Origin: Nocardia pneumoniae NBRC 100136
GTDB lineage: Bacteria > Actinomycetota > Actinomycetes > Mycobacteriales > Mycobacteriaceae
DNA length: 64,000 bases
Assembly (NCBI RefSeq): GCF_000308755.1
Contig: NZ_BAGF01000027.1
Span: 186,001 to 250,000, forward strand
Direction: 5' to 3'
The translations under genes and the position numbers were made by a program. The notes beneath the pieces are model-generated. The model was not told the origin of the DNA. It made no database searches and saw only the letters and a list, made by a program, of their open reading frames with translations. Shown piece by piece: positions 28,778 through 37,758 of this stretch. Positions within the stretch are counted from its first letter, which is position 1. Each line of letters opens with the position of its first letter.

Positions 28778-29293
28778 ATGACGGATTTGTCGGCTGAAGA
28801 GATTCGGGGCGTGTGGCGTGGACAGGTGCAGCCGGTTTCGGCCGAGTTGCTGCCGCCCGGCCTGCCACCGGCGACACGGGAATTCTTGACCACCATCGGA
28901 TTCCCGACCGTCCCGGTGCTGGATTACACCTTCTTCCGCGACGATCGGTTGTCGGCGCTCATCCGGCGCGGTGGGCACGAGTATTTGGTGTTCGCCGAGA
29001 ACACCAGCAACAGCGTATTCGGAGTGGAACTCGAATCGGAGGCGGTGTACCGGATGCACCGTGCCTACCCGGAGGACCAGAGGGATTTCTACAACTCGAA
29101 TATCGCTCTCTTCGTGTACTTCCACGGCTTGCTCGACAAGAACGTGCTGAGCCTGGACGAGGTGAACGAACAACTTCTTGTGGATGCCGTGAACAGCGTC
29201 CGAGTGCCGCTCGCCGAGCGGGATCCAGGGGCACTGTCCGACGACGCGCCCTGGCGATGGACCCTCTCGGATCTGGAAACGGAGTGGCAATGA
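28778..29293 (+). CDS. SUKH-4-like immunity protein
   Basis: A 171-residue soluble protein resembling the SUKH superfamily, which neutralises polymorphic toxins. The segment LPPGLPPATREFLTTIGFPTV near residue 22 is the SUKH-4 entry motif. The later YLVFAENTSNSVFGVELES and FYNSNIALFVYFHGLLDKN match the usual core, in which a conserved G or N and aromatic residues line the toxin-binding face. The ATG follows GAGAAGGGA. The stop overlaps the ATG of a large exported protein (ATGA), so they are translationally coupled. Whether the neighbour is the cognate toxin is unclear: it has a signal peptide and a C-terminal membrane helix, unlike typical toxins. Confidence 0.75.
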   Translation: MTDLSAEEIRGVWRGQVQPVSAELLPPGLPPATREFLTTIGFPTVPVLDYTFFRDDRLSALIRRGGHEYLVFAENTSNSVFGVELESEAVYRMHRAYPEDQRDFYNSNIALFVYFHGLLDKNVLSLDEVNEQLLVDAVNSVRVPLAERDPGALSDDAPWRWTLSDLETEWQ

Positions 29294-31368
29294 CCCCGAT
29301 CTCGCCAGCGCCTGCCCGACGATCGCTGCGTCGGCTGTCCGGCCTTCTCCTCGCGATAGTTCTCGCACTGCTGTTCAGCGGCTTCGACGTCGCGCCGGGG
29401 CAGGCCGGGCCGACCGGTGTTCCGAAGGAGGACTACCAGCTCCGAAAAGTCTTCCCCGGCGACCCGATGCACATCCCGATCCTGATGTATCGGTACCGGC
29501 ACACCGAGGATCTCGCCACTGGAGTACCGAAAGACCAGCAGTCCACGGCCAACGTCTCCTGGGATCGCAACGCCGCGGGTTTCCAGTTCTCGGTCGGCGG
29601 GACGATCTATGTCGTGGTGGCCCCGAGCCTGTCCCGATTCAACAACGCCACCACGGTCGCCGTCATCGACATCTATCGTCTGGACAATCCGGCCACCGGG
29701 CAGTGGACGGTGGTGGACCCCGGACTGAGACCCTTGGCAGACCCGCAGGGCATGCCGCTCAGTGACTGGCGAACCTCCTGGTATCCCAGCGACCAATGGG
29801 ATGTGAAGAACTTCCCGGCCATCGACGCCGAACGGCGCTCGGGGCTGCACTCGGAACGGGTGGCAGACCTCTACTTGGAAGAAGTCATCAGGAAACACAA
29901 TCCCTCGGCAACCGCCGATGTGGGTCTATCCGAGCGGATACCGTGCAACGGGCCTACCCAGTGCCGGGCGAATCTGCAGGTCGGCGCATGGTTCCCCGAG
30001 TTACGCGACATGCGCTATCTCACCGAGGAGAAGAGCGATAAACCGGCTGCCGCCGCGCAGAACGCCATGATGGAGGTCTACGACACCTGGACGGCGCGGA
30101 ACTTTCCGGTGGGCCCGGACGCCTCGGCGCAGCTGGGATATCACGACTTCACCACCCCCGGCGATGCTCCCGCACAGGGGTCGGCGACTCAGGCGCTGGC
30201 ACCCGGCGCCGACCCCGGCGGCATCGACTTCTCGACGCTGCAATTGCGCTATGTGGCAGAGGGCAGGGGCGGCAAACTGGAATACGCTTTCGACGCGGCA
30301 GCCGCCACCGGAGCCGACCACAAGATCACCGAGGGCAGGCTGGCGATGGCCCGGGCATCGGATGCGTTCTTCGTATGGCTGAGCTTGCCCGCCTCCACAT
30401 TCTGGGTCAATCTGAATCCCTCCGAGCCCAATCGAATCATCGATGACCGGCTCGGTACGACCGACGTCGGACGAATCCTGCTGCAAGCGGACTTCCAGAT
30501 GAAGAGACTCGTCGGCACCTTGATTCATCCCGACAGCGCGCTCGGACGGCAATTCTGGGCAAGCTCGGGCGTCACCAGCGGCAGCTGCTTCGCAATGCGG
30601 CAGTGGATCGTCCCGGAGCCCGCCGGTGTGTACGAGAAGGACGGCGGCCTGTACATCGTGGATGCGCCGCTGGACGTCAAGTCGGAGACGGACTATTTGC
30701 AGACACAGGGTTCGACCGGCAGCTCTTGCGTCACTCCAGACGCCGGGTTGGAGGCCGCGTTCCGCAATCTGGTCTTGCCCGAGATCAAGCAAGCGATCAA
30801 CGGTGCACCCGAATTCGCGGAGCTGCGTCAGGTGTACCTGAGCCGAGTGGCCGCCGAGTGGTACCGCCAGCGTCATGCCACAGGTGGGGCGCTGTCGAGC
30901 ATCATCGACAGTGGTGACGTGACGAACTGGCCGGCGCTGCACCCCTGGTCGGCACGTGATGTGTTCAACCAGTATGTCGATTCGTACAACAAGCACGAAT
31001 TCAACGTCACCAAAGAAATCGAGCAGGGCAACTACCGCTATGACGTGACCTACACCTATGGAGGTGTCGATTTCAGCGAGGTACCGCTGAACCAGCTCAC
31101 CCGATCATCGGTCGAGCAGGTTCACCCAGATCTGACCACCGTCATCGGCCAGTCCCTCCACCACGCGATACCCGACCAACGCGGGAAAGTCTGGCTCGGC
31201 GCCACCAGTGAACCACTGCGGGAACGGAACGCCGCCGCCATGGAGCCCTCTTCTCTCCTCGACAGCGTCGGCCCGCTGGCTCTGGTCGCGATGATCCCCC
31301 TCGCCGTCCTGGTCGGCTGCCTCCTCTGGTCTCGCCGACAGCGTCCTGCTCACGGAAAGTTCCGGTAA
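29290..31368 (+). CDS. Large exported protein with C-terminal membrane anchor, unknown
   Basis: A 692-residue protein. A Sec signal peptide (basic start, hydrophobic LLLAIVLALLF, likely cleavage after GQA near residue 39) leads into a large domain of mixed strands and helices, and a single membrane helix near residues 658-680 (LALVAMIPLAVLVGCLLW) ends in a basic tail. The protein is thus displayed outside, held by its C-terminus. The extracellular part has four or more cysteines (IPCNGPTQC, GSCFAM, SSCVTP) that could form disulfides. No enzymatic motif was identified. The ATG overlaps the SUKH-4-like stop, so the two are co-expressed. It could be a surface toxin carrier, receptor or envelope factor. 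Confidence 0.75.
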   Translation: MTPISPAPARRSLRRLSGLLLAIVLALLFSGFDVAPGQAGPTGVPKEDYQLRKVFPGDPMHIPILMYRYRHTEDLATGVPKDQQSTANVSWDRNAAGFQFSVGGTIYVVVAPSLSRFNNATTVAVIDIYRLDNPATGQWTVVDPGLRPLADPQGMPLSDWRTSWYPSDQWDVKNFPAIDAERRSGLHSERVADLYLEEVIRKHNPSATADVGLSERIPCNGPTQCRANLQVGAWFPELRDMRYLTEEKSDKPAAAAQNAMMEVYDTWTARNFPVGPDASAQLGYHDFTTPGDAPAQGSATQALAPGADPGGIDFSTLQLRYVAEGRGGKLEYAFDAAAATGADHKITEGRLAMARASDAFFVWLSLPASTFWVNLNPSEPNRIIDDRLGTTDVGRILLQADFQMKRLVGTLIHPDSALGRQFWASSGVTSGSCFAMRQWIVPEPAGVYEKDGGLYIVDAPLDVKSETDYLQTQGSTGSSCVTPDAGLEAAFRNLVLPEIKQAINGAPEFAELRQVYLSRVAAEWYRQRHATGGALSSIIDSGDVTNWPALHPWSARDVFNQYVDSYNKHEFNVTKEIEQGNYRYDVTYTYGGVDFSEVPLNQLTRSSVEQVHPDLTTVIGQSLHHAIPDQRGKVWLGATSEPLRERNAAAMEPSSLLDSVGPLALVAMIPLAVLVGCLLWSRRQRPAHGKFR

Positions 31369-31397
31369 AGGCACAGCCGACGAGTCCGGTCTGGCTG

Positions 31398-31769
31398 TCA
31401 CGAGCCTGTGTTCGACCGCTGCCCGAGGTCGACTCGAGGGTCGAGGGCGATGCCGGTGCGTTCCGCCCGCTGTTCACCCCAGTCGTACAGCGCGGTGAGC
31501 ACGGGAACGAGGGTGCGGCCCTCGTCGGTGAGGGTGTACTCGACCTGAGGCGGCACCGTGTCGAAGACGGTGCGGTGGACCAGGCCGTCGGATTCCAGCT
31601 CGCGCAATTGCTGGACCAGCATCTTCTCGCTGGTGGTCGGCATTCGTCGGCGCAGCTCGCCGTAGCGGTGCACGCCCTCCTTCAGGTGGGCCAGGATCAC
31701 CGGCTTCCACTTGCCGCCGATCAGGTCGACGGTCACCTCCACGGCGCAGTTGTAGCGCTTGCCGGGCAC
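31398..31769 (-). CDS. HxlR-family transcriptional regulator
   Basis: A 123-residue winged helix-turn-helix regulator. NCAVEVTVDLIGGKWKPVILAHL at the start and the phrases RYGELRRRMPTTSEKMLVQQL and VEYTLTDEGRTLVPVL are diagnostic of HxlR proteins, which often respond to electrophiles or quinones through the N-terminal cysteine, here Cys8. The start is GTG at 31769, behind GGAGG. It is divergent from a small dimeric-barrel gene and an isochorismatase-like gene across a 104-base gap, so those two are the likely regulon. It converges on the exported-protein gene with 29 bases between stops. Confidence 0.92.
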   Translation of the reverse strand: MPGKRYNCAVEVTVDLIGGKWKPVILAHLKEGVHRYGELRRRMPTTSEKMLVQQLRELESDGLVHRTVFDTVPPQVEYTLTDEGRTLVPVLTALYDWGEQRAERTGIALDPRVDLGQRSNTGS

Positions 31770-31873
31770 ACGACCTCCGGGGTACTCACTGAAAAGTGCG
31801 TTCTTGTAACACGGTAATCATCGCGATTCCATGAATGCCGTTCAGACCAACGCAGACATGGAGCGGAAAACCT

Positions 31874-32200
31874 ATGAAGGTCATCGTTTTCGACCGATTC
31901 AAGCCGGGCGTCACGCTGGAGACGATCAACCCGTACCTGCCCGAAGAGGTCGCCAATGTCTGGCGGCTGTGGAAGGCGGGCATCGTGCGGGAGAACTACG
32001 CTCGCGCAGACGAGCCCGGCGTGGTGATCGTGTTCGAAGTCGACAGCGTCGAACAGGCGCGCAAGTACGTCGAGGACTTCCCGCTCACCAAAGCCGGGTA
32101 TCTGGAGTGGACCTATGTTCCGGTGCAGGCGCCGTTGCCGCTGGAGGCGCTGATGGACCCGGCGGTCGACGTCGCCGAGCCCTACGACCGGACCGCGTGA
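31874..32200 (+). CDS. Muconolactone isomerase-like small protein (dimeric alpha-beta barrel)
   Basis: A 108-residue protein of ferredoxin-like fold. MKVIVFDRFKPGVTLETINPYLPEEVANVWRLW and the later VVIVFEVDSVEQARKYVEDFPL match the dimeric alpha-beta barrel superfamily that includes muconolactone isomerases and YciI-type proteins. No catalytic residue is certain. It starts 104 bases after the divergent HxlR gene and overlaps or abuts the isochorismatase-like gene (its TGA is within GTGACCATG), so it is the first gene of a two-gene operon controlled by HxlR, by inference. Substrate unknown. Confidence 0.8.
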   Translation: MKVIVFDRFKPGVTLETINPYLPEEVANVWRLWKAGIVRENYARADEPGVVIVFEVDSVEQARKYVEDFPLTKAGYLEWTYVPVQAPLPLEALMDPAVDVAEPYDRTA

Positions 32201-32202
32201 CC

Positions 32203-32850
32203 ATGCGACACGCCTTCGGCCTCAGCATTCCGCAAACTGTCCCCGACGCCTGCGATCCCGCGCGCATGGCGCTGCTCATCTATGACATGCAGGTAGGCAT
32301 CGTGCGCCAGATCCCCGACGGCGACAAGATCGTGCGCGCGTGCGTCCAACTGCGCGACGCCGCACGAGCGGGCGGCTTCCGGGTGTTCTACACCAGGCAC
32401 ATGACGCTGCCGATCGCCGCGTCCGGGGTCGCCCAGCTGCGTACCGCCATGCAGTGGCAGCGCGTCGACGACCCCGCCGAGCTGCATTCCAGCTTCCCGC
32501 AGGGCTCACCGCAGTTCCAGCTGGTACCCGAATTGTCCCCCGGACCCGACGAGGTGGTCTTCGACAAGATCACCATGTCCGCCTTCGCCGGGACACCACT
32601 CGATATCGCGCTGCGCGACTGCGGAATCGACACCTTCGCCGTAGCGGGCATCGCCACGGAGGTGGGTATCGAGCCGACCGTCCGCCACAGCCTGGATCTG
32701 GGCTACCTGCCGATCATCGTCACCGATGCCTGCGGCGCGGGCCATCCGGACGCAGCCGAACGGTCCCATGCCACCTTGGCATTCGCTGGGGGCTCGCTGA
32801 CGACAGACACCGCCACGCTCACGGGGTTGATGAGCCAGCGGCCGCGCTGA
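32203..32850 (+). CDS. Isochorismatase-like protein lacking the catalytic cysteine
   Basis: A 215-residue protein of the isochorismatase fold. The catalytic aspartate of family members is in ALLIYDMQVG, near residue 28, and the lysine in VVFDKITMSAF, near residue 122. The nucleophile region, normally with a cysteine (TExCVExT), reads ATEVGIEPTVRHS, with glycine in place of cysteine. This may be a recognised subfamily that does not use a thiol, so hydrolase activity is doubtful. The ATG at 32203 is taken; a GTG at 32197 overlaps the upstream stop (GTGA). It is the second gene of the HxlR-associated operon. Confidence 0.88.
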   Translation: MRHAFGLSIPQTVPDACDPARMALLIYDMQVGIVRQIPDGDKIVRACVQLRDAARAGGFRVFYTRHMTLPIAASGVAQLRTAMQWQRVDDPAELHSSFPQGSPQFQLVPELSPGPDEVVFDKITMSAFAGTPLDIALRDCGIDTFAVAGIATEVGIEPTVRHSLDLGYLPIIVTDACGAGHPDAAERSHATLAFAGGSLTTDTATLTGLMSQRPR

Positions 32851-32991
32851 GGCCGGAAGTCGACGGCTCCGCCGGGGGAGGGGCAGGCTGGGTTGCGCAA
32901 TGGTGGTTCGGCCCCGTCGATCATCGCGGCGGCGACGATGCCGGGGCCGAACCCATCGACGGAACAGACTGCTGATCCAGCGGCATGCGGA

Positions 32992-33603
32992 TCACTTGGC
33001 GAGAGCCTTGCCGCCATTCGGAGCTACCGCGAACCACGTCCCTCCGACGCCCTGGCCGAGCAGATCCCCCGGCTTCTTGTCCTTCGAGAAGTAGTACACC
33101 GGCCAGCCGCCGATGGTGATCTGGCATGTGCCGTCGGCACGTTCGATGAATCCGACGAGCTGAGGGTCGACCCCCGACGCGTAGACCGATTGATCACGCG
33201 CGACGGTCAGCGGCGGCCAGGTCACGGCACACTGCCCGGCGCAGTTGGACACCGACGGCTGCGCGGTGTCCTTGTCGAACCGGTACAGCGACCGGCCCGA
33301 CCCGTCCGACACATGCTGTCCGATACTCGGATCGCTGGACACATCGAGCTGCACCGCATTCGCGGTCCCGGCCGGGGCGGCTCCGCCGTAGATCTTCAGC
33401 CAGCCCTGCGTCTTCGCCACCGCGGGCGCCTGCCCCGCGGCGGGCGCGAGCGCAGCGGTCGCCGTGGTCGACGATGCCGACGCGGCCGCCGGAACGGGCC
33501 GACCGCTCTCGTCGCCACCACAGCCGCTCAGCAGCCCTCCAAGTACGACCGCGGCTATCGCTACGGGCACGACGGCACGCTGAAATCGTCTGCTTGAACT
33601 CAT
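32992..33603 (-). CDS. Lipoprotein with secreted repeat of unknown function (PF03640-like)
   Basis: A 203-residue exported lipoprotein. The signal peptide ends in the lipobox LLSGC with Cys near residue 23. After an Ala/Ser/Thr linker come two copies of a repeat: SLYRFDKDTAQP followed by CAVTWPPLTV, and WPVYYFSKDKKPGD followed by GTWFAVAPNG. This is the PF03640 pattern of actinobacterial cell-surface lipoproteins (G-x-x-LY-x-F-x-x-D). Two cysteines (SNCAGQC) lie in the first copy. The ATG at 33603 follows an AT-richer region. It stands alone and its role is unknown; related genes are linked to redox enzymes in other genomes. Confidence 0.85.
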   Translation of the reverse strand: MSSSRRFQRAVVPVAIAAVVLGGLLSGCGGDESGRPVPAAASASSTTATAALAPAAGQAPAVAKTQGWLKIYGGAAPAGTANAVQLDVSSDPSIGQHVSDGSGRSLYRFDKDTAQPSVSNCAGQCAVTWPPLTVARDQSVYASGVDPQLVGFIERADGTCQITIGGWPVYYFSKDKKPGDLLGQGVGGTWFAVAPNGGKALAK

Positions 33604-33814
33604 ATTCGGACCCTTCGTCGCTGTTCCGCGAGCCGCTGACCGCAACTCGTCACCGGTACTACGAAACTGCCGCCACCACCGGTTCACCGGGCCCAAGGGG
33701 TGTGCGCTTCCTCATACCCCCCATAACCCGCGCGAGTGGCACACCACCGAGGGCCCTTCCCGCGATTCCCCACAACCATGTGCCACTCGTGAAAGAGCAG
33801 GGGTCGGTTGGAGG

Positions 33815-34084
33815 TTAGGTCAGGTTGTGGAAGAGCAGGACGAAGTCGCGCAGGGCACGGCGGCCTTCCTCGTGCGCCAGGTGGCCGCCTTCCGCGGTGA
33901 CCGATACCGTGCTTCCCGCGCCGATCCGCAGCACGTCCCAGCAGACCGGCAGCACCGGCGCGTGCACGCTGCGTCCGTTGCTGCTGATGGTCAGGCGGGA
34001 GGTGTAGCGGCCGGACAGGGCGGCGAGTTCTTCGGCGATCTCGGCCGTGAGTGGTCCGGTCGCCTGGAATTCCTCGACATACAC
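33815..34084 (-). CDS. HPr-like small protein without the phospho-acceptor histidine
   Basis: An 89-residue protein whose layout follows HPr (PtsH): an initial strand, helix LTAEIAEELAALSG, a strand-turn TISSNGRSVHAPVL, then a strand-helix ending VSVTAEGGHLAHEEGRRALRDFV. In HPr the first helix is preceded by GLHARPA, with the histidine that carries phosphate; here the region reads TGPLTAEIA, so there is no histidine and phosphotransfer in the usual way is not possible. The start is GTG 34084 behind repeated AGGCG. It is convergent with nothing and transcribed away from the endonuclease gene at 34233. The fold assignment is by pattern and could be wrong. Confidence 0.5.
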   Translation of the reverse strand: MYVEEFQATGPLTAEIAEELAALSGRYTSRLTISSNGRSVHAPVLPVCWDVLRIGAGSTVSVTAEGGHLAHEEGRRALRDFVLLFHNLT

Positions 34085-34232
34085 TCGCCTCGCCTCGCCT
34101 TCGTCGCAGCCGTTTCCGACCTGCGCCAGTCTAGGTGGACGGGGTGAGCGTCGACGCGATTCCCGGTGGCCCACACGAACTCCACACACGCCCCACACCG
34201 CAGCTTCACCGGCATTGCCTAGGCTCGGCCGC

Positions 34233-35174
34233 ATGCGTAAATGGATGGACCGGGCATTGCTCGGGGTGGGGTGGTGCGCTGTGGCGGCGGGTGCCGCCGG
34301 GATGGTGCTGCACTTCGGAGCGTGGGAGCGGCGGGGGCTGGTGTTGCTCGCGTCGGGGGCGTCGTACCTGATGATCGGGGCGGTCATCGGTCTGGTGCTG
34401 ATGCTGATCGCGCGCGGGTGGCGCAGCGCGGTCGTGGCCGGGGTGCTGGCCATAGCCGTGCTGTGGACATTGGTGCCCGCGTTCGTACCGGAAGGACGGG
34501 CCGCGAGCGGGCCGCGAATGACGGTCATGCAATCCAATTTGCTGTTCGGAAAGGCCGATCCAGTTGCCGTGGTCCGGGCGGTGCGGGACAACCGGGTCGA
34601 CGTGCTGACGGTGGAGGAGTTGACCGACGCGGCGGTCGAGAGCCTGGCGGGCGCGGGCCTGCTCGACGAACTGCCCTACCACTACACCGAACCCAGCGGC
34701 GGCGGTGGCGGCACCGGAATCTACAGCCGGTATCCCTTGCGAGACAACAAGAAATACGACGGCTACATCCTGAACAACGTCTCGGCGACAATGGATCACC
34801 CGGAGGACGGGCCGATCACCGTCTTCGCCTTTCATCCGGTCCCGCCGCCGTTCAATTTCCCCGCCTGGACCGCGGAGATGCGCAAGACCCGCGAAATCCT
34901 CGACGCGCACCGCGGCCCGGCGATCGTGGGCGCCGACTTCAACGCGACTCGCGACCACACCGCCTACCGCGATCTGCTGCGCGGCCGCTTCGCCTCGGCC
35001 GCCGACCAGACCGGCGCTGGTCTGCTGCCCACCTACCCGGAAGACCGCCGCTGGGGCCCGGTGATCGGCATCGACCACATCCTGCTGGCCGACGCCACCG
35101 CCGAATACCTGCACAGCTTCTCCGTGCCAGGCTCCGACCATCGTGCTCTCGTCGCCAGAATCCAGCTCCACTGA
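34233..35174 (+). CDS. Membrane-anchored endonuclease/exonuclease/phosphatase family protein
   Basis: A 313-residue protein. Three N-terminal membrane helices cover about residues 8-26, 36-58 and 66-84. The catalytic domain follows and should lie outside: MTVMQSNLLFGKAD carries the metal-binding Asn, DVLTVEELT the Glu, FAFHPVPPPF a conserved His, GADFNATRDHTAYR the catalytic Asp and Asn, and SDHRALVA the terminal Asp-His pair. All are intact. EEP enzymes cleave phosphodiesters in DNA, RNA, lipids or phosphoinositides; actinobacterial members of this layout are not well characterised. The start MRKWMDRAL is preceded by no strong site. It is divergent from the HPr-like gene. Confidence 0.92.
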   Translation: MRKWMDRALLGVGWCAVAAGAAGMVLHFGAWERRGLVLLASGASYLMIGAVIGLVLMLIARGWRSAVVAGVLAIAVLWTLVPAFVPEGRAASGPRMTVMQSNLLFGKADPVAVVRAVRDNRVDVLTVEELTDAAVESLAGAGLLDELPYHYTEPSGGGGGTGIYSRYPLRDNKKYDGYILNNVSATMDHPEDGPITVFAFHPVPPPFNFPAWTAEMRKTREILDAHRGPAIVGADFNATRDHTAYRDLLRGRFASAADQTGAGLLPTYPEDRRWGPVIGIDHILLADATAEYLHSFSVPGSDHRALVARIQLH

Positions 35175-35370
35175 CCCGGACCTCTCCGTCCTCGCACGGA
35201 CCCCGGTCTGTGCGAGGACGGGGAAACCTTGCGGCGACCTCGACCGGGCACCGTTCATCGCCATCTCGGCGGAGTCGTGGTCAGGGGCTTCGATCGCAGC
35301 GGGACCGGGCATAGCAGCGCGAAGCCGGTATCGTGGTCGCGACAATGTCTTCCATGGGCAGGGGGCGAGC

Positions 35371-35811
35371 GTGGATAACATCGAGCGATTGCTGCTCGGA
35401 CTGTCGGACTATCTGAGCGAGAACTTTTCCGTAGCCGGGGCCCGTCAGGTCCGGCTACAGCTCGATGCCGTCCGGGATCGGATTCCGTTTCCGCCTCCGG
35501 ACACGATCGAGCAGACTCCGTTGCGCAACCTGTTCGACTACGTCGAGCTGAAGAGCCATGATGCCGTCCTCGGCCGGACGCAATGGCTTCGCGGCACGTT
35601 GGCGGAGATCGATCGAGAACTGCTGGCGGCTTTGGCGGAAACGCAGCGCTGCGACTTGACCGTGCACGACCTCCGAGACATCGACAGCCTCCTGTGGGAT
35701 CTGCGCGACCGTGTCGACATGTTCGAGCTGATGGACGACGGTCGCTGGCCGTTGCAATGCCTCATCGCCTATGTCGACGCGCGGATGAAACGCTCTCTGG
35801 AAGCGAACTGA
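35371..35811 (+). CDS. Small helical protein, unknown function
   Basis: A 146-residue acidic, probably all-helical soluble protein. Regular Leu/Ile spacing (LLLGLSDYLSENF, LRGTLAEIDRELLAALAET, DSLLWDLRDRVDMFELMDDG) suggests a helical bundle. No motif was recognised. The start is GTG at 35371 behind AGGGGG. It stands between the EEP gene and the methyltransferase gene, with gaps of 196 and 89 bases, so operon membership is uncertain. The style recalls small immunity proteins or antitoxins, but nothing proves this. Confidence 0.65.
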   Translation: MDNIERLLLGLSDYLSENFSVAGARQVRLQLDAVRDRIPFPPPDTIEQTPLRNLFDYVELKSHDAVLGRTQWLRGTLAEIDRELLAALAETQRCDLTVHDLRDIDSLLWDLRDRVDMFELMDDGRWPLQCLIAYVDARMKRSLEAN

Positions 35812-35888
35812 AGCATCGAATCGGCCATCCCGCCGAGCAGCGGTGAACACTCGCGTGTCACGTCCCCGATATATGCCCGGTGCCCTGA

Positions 35889-36593
<705 letters not shown>

Positions 36594-36669
36594 TTCCGCC
36601 ACATAACGCTGCGGTGCGGCGCCCGGGCAAATCCCCCCGTCGAAGACCTGTTGTGGCACGCTGTGTTTC

Positions 36670-37560
36670 ATGGCCGACTCCCGGCGTACCGTAGCCGAAT
36701 GGGCATGGCAGCGGCAGAGCGTGTGGTCGAAGACCGCCGATAACCTGAAGTCGGGGCCGCATCGTGCGCGCCAATGGCGTCTGGTGTCAACGGTGCTGGG
36801 GGCCGGGCTTGCTTTATCGGGGAGTCAACTGGGGCCGGTCGATGAGGCCGCCGCGGTCACCGCGGCGGTGGCGGGGGCCGCGCTGATGGCCGCCGTCGGT
36901 GTATTACGTGGCGGCAGCAGTGTCCAGGCGATCCGTCAATGGACCCGGGCGCGATCGGTCTCCGAGGCGATAAAGAGTGAAGTGTTCTTGTTCCTGACCT
37001 CTGCGGGGGTTTATGTCGGCGAGGACCGGGAGCGACGGTTGGATGCCGAAGTGCAACGGCTCGAACGGGAAGTGGGCGATCTGCGCCGCTACTCCGATGG
37101 AGTAGCGGCGACGGTGCGCCCGCTGCCCGCGGTTGACGATGTGGACTCGTACCTGAGACTTCGGGTGCGCGAGTCGCAGTTGGAGCGCTATTACGTCCCG
37201 CGAGCGCAGTTGATGCGCCGACGAGTGCGGACGTTCAAGGCGATCGAGGTGACGCTGGCGCTGGTGGCCGCGGCTCTCGCCGCCGTCGCCGCCGTGTCGC
37301 CGAATGTCGGGGCCTGGGCCTCGGTGGCGACCACCGCGGCCGGGACGGTCGCAGCGCATGCCGCCGCCGAACGCTACGAGACGCTGTGGATCGAATACAG
37401 CCGCACCGCCGCCGAACTGCGCCGCCTCGCCGACCAGCGCACTGCCGCCGATGGGAGACCTTTGTCCCCGGCGGAATTGATCGTTGCGTGCGAGAACGTC
37501 ATCTCCGTGCAGAACCAGGCGTGGATGGCCAAGTGGGGTGAGGAGAACAGTGCCGACTAA
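36670..37560 (+). CDS. SLATT-like (DUF4231) membrane protein, putative effector
   Basis: A 296-residue protein with two pairs of membrane helices. The first is near residues 38-80 (LVSTVLGAGLALSG and AAVTAAVAGAALMAAVGVL), the second near 197-240 (VTLALVAAALAAVAAV and VATTAAGTVAAHAA). Each pair is followed by a long charged helix, as in SLATT domains, described as two-TM effectors of nucleotide-signalling conflict systems. A duplicated SLATT agrees with DUF4231. The ATG at 36670 begins MADSRRTVAEW. The TIR-nSTAND gene follows after 198 bases on the same strand. By analogy it could form a pore or damage the membrane when signalled. Function in this organism is untested. Confidence 0.78.
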   Translation: MADSRRTVAEWAWQRQSVWSKTADNLKSGPHRARQWRLVSTVLGAGLALSGSQLGPVDEAAAVTAAVAGAALMAAVGVLRGGSSVQAIRQWTRARSVSEAIKSEVFLFLTSAGVYVGEDRERRLDAEVQRLEREVGDLRRYSDGVAATVRPLPAVDDVDSYLRLRVRESQLERYYVPRAQLMRRRVRTFKAIEVTLALVAAALAAVAAVSPNVGAWASVATTAAGTVAAHAAAERYETLWIEYSRTAAELRRLADQRTAADGRPLSPAELIVACENVISVQNQAWMAKWGEENSAD

Positions 37561-37758
37561 GGCTTCGAGCCGCGAATTCGGACTTCGAGTCCGTCTCGTT
37601 CACACCATTCCGACCCGGTGATACAGCACCGGCGAATCGGCTGAAAATGCGGTCGTCAAGATCAATAATGGAAGGGTGAACGCCGAGGGCGCCGCACGTG
37701 GTTGTTCGCCGAGCCGGGATGCCGGTGCCGGGTTGCCCGGCTTCGATGTGGTGATCGC

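Noticed and set aside
28250..29293. A 347-residue extension of the SUKH-4-like gene
   Set aside because: The first 176 residues are basic and unlike protein, without a site; the ATG at 28778 has GAGAAGGGA and a complete SUKH layout.
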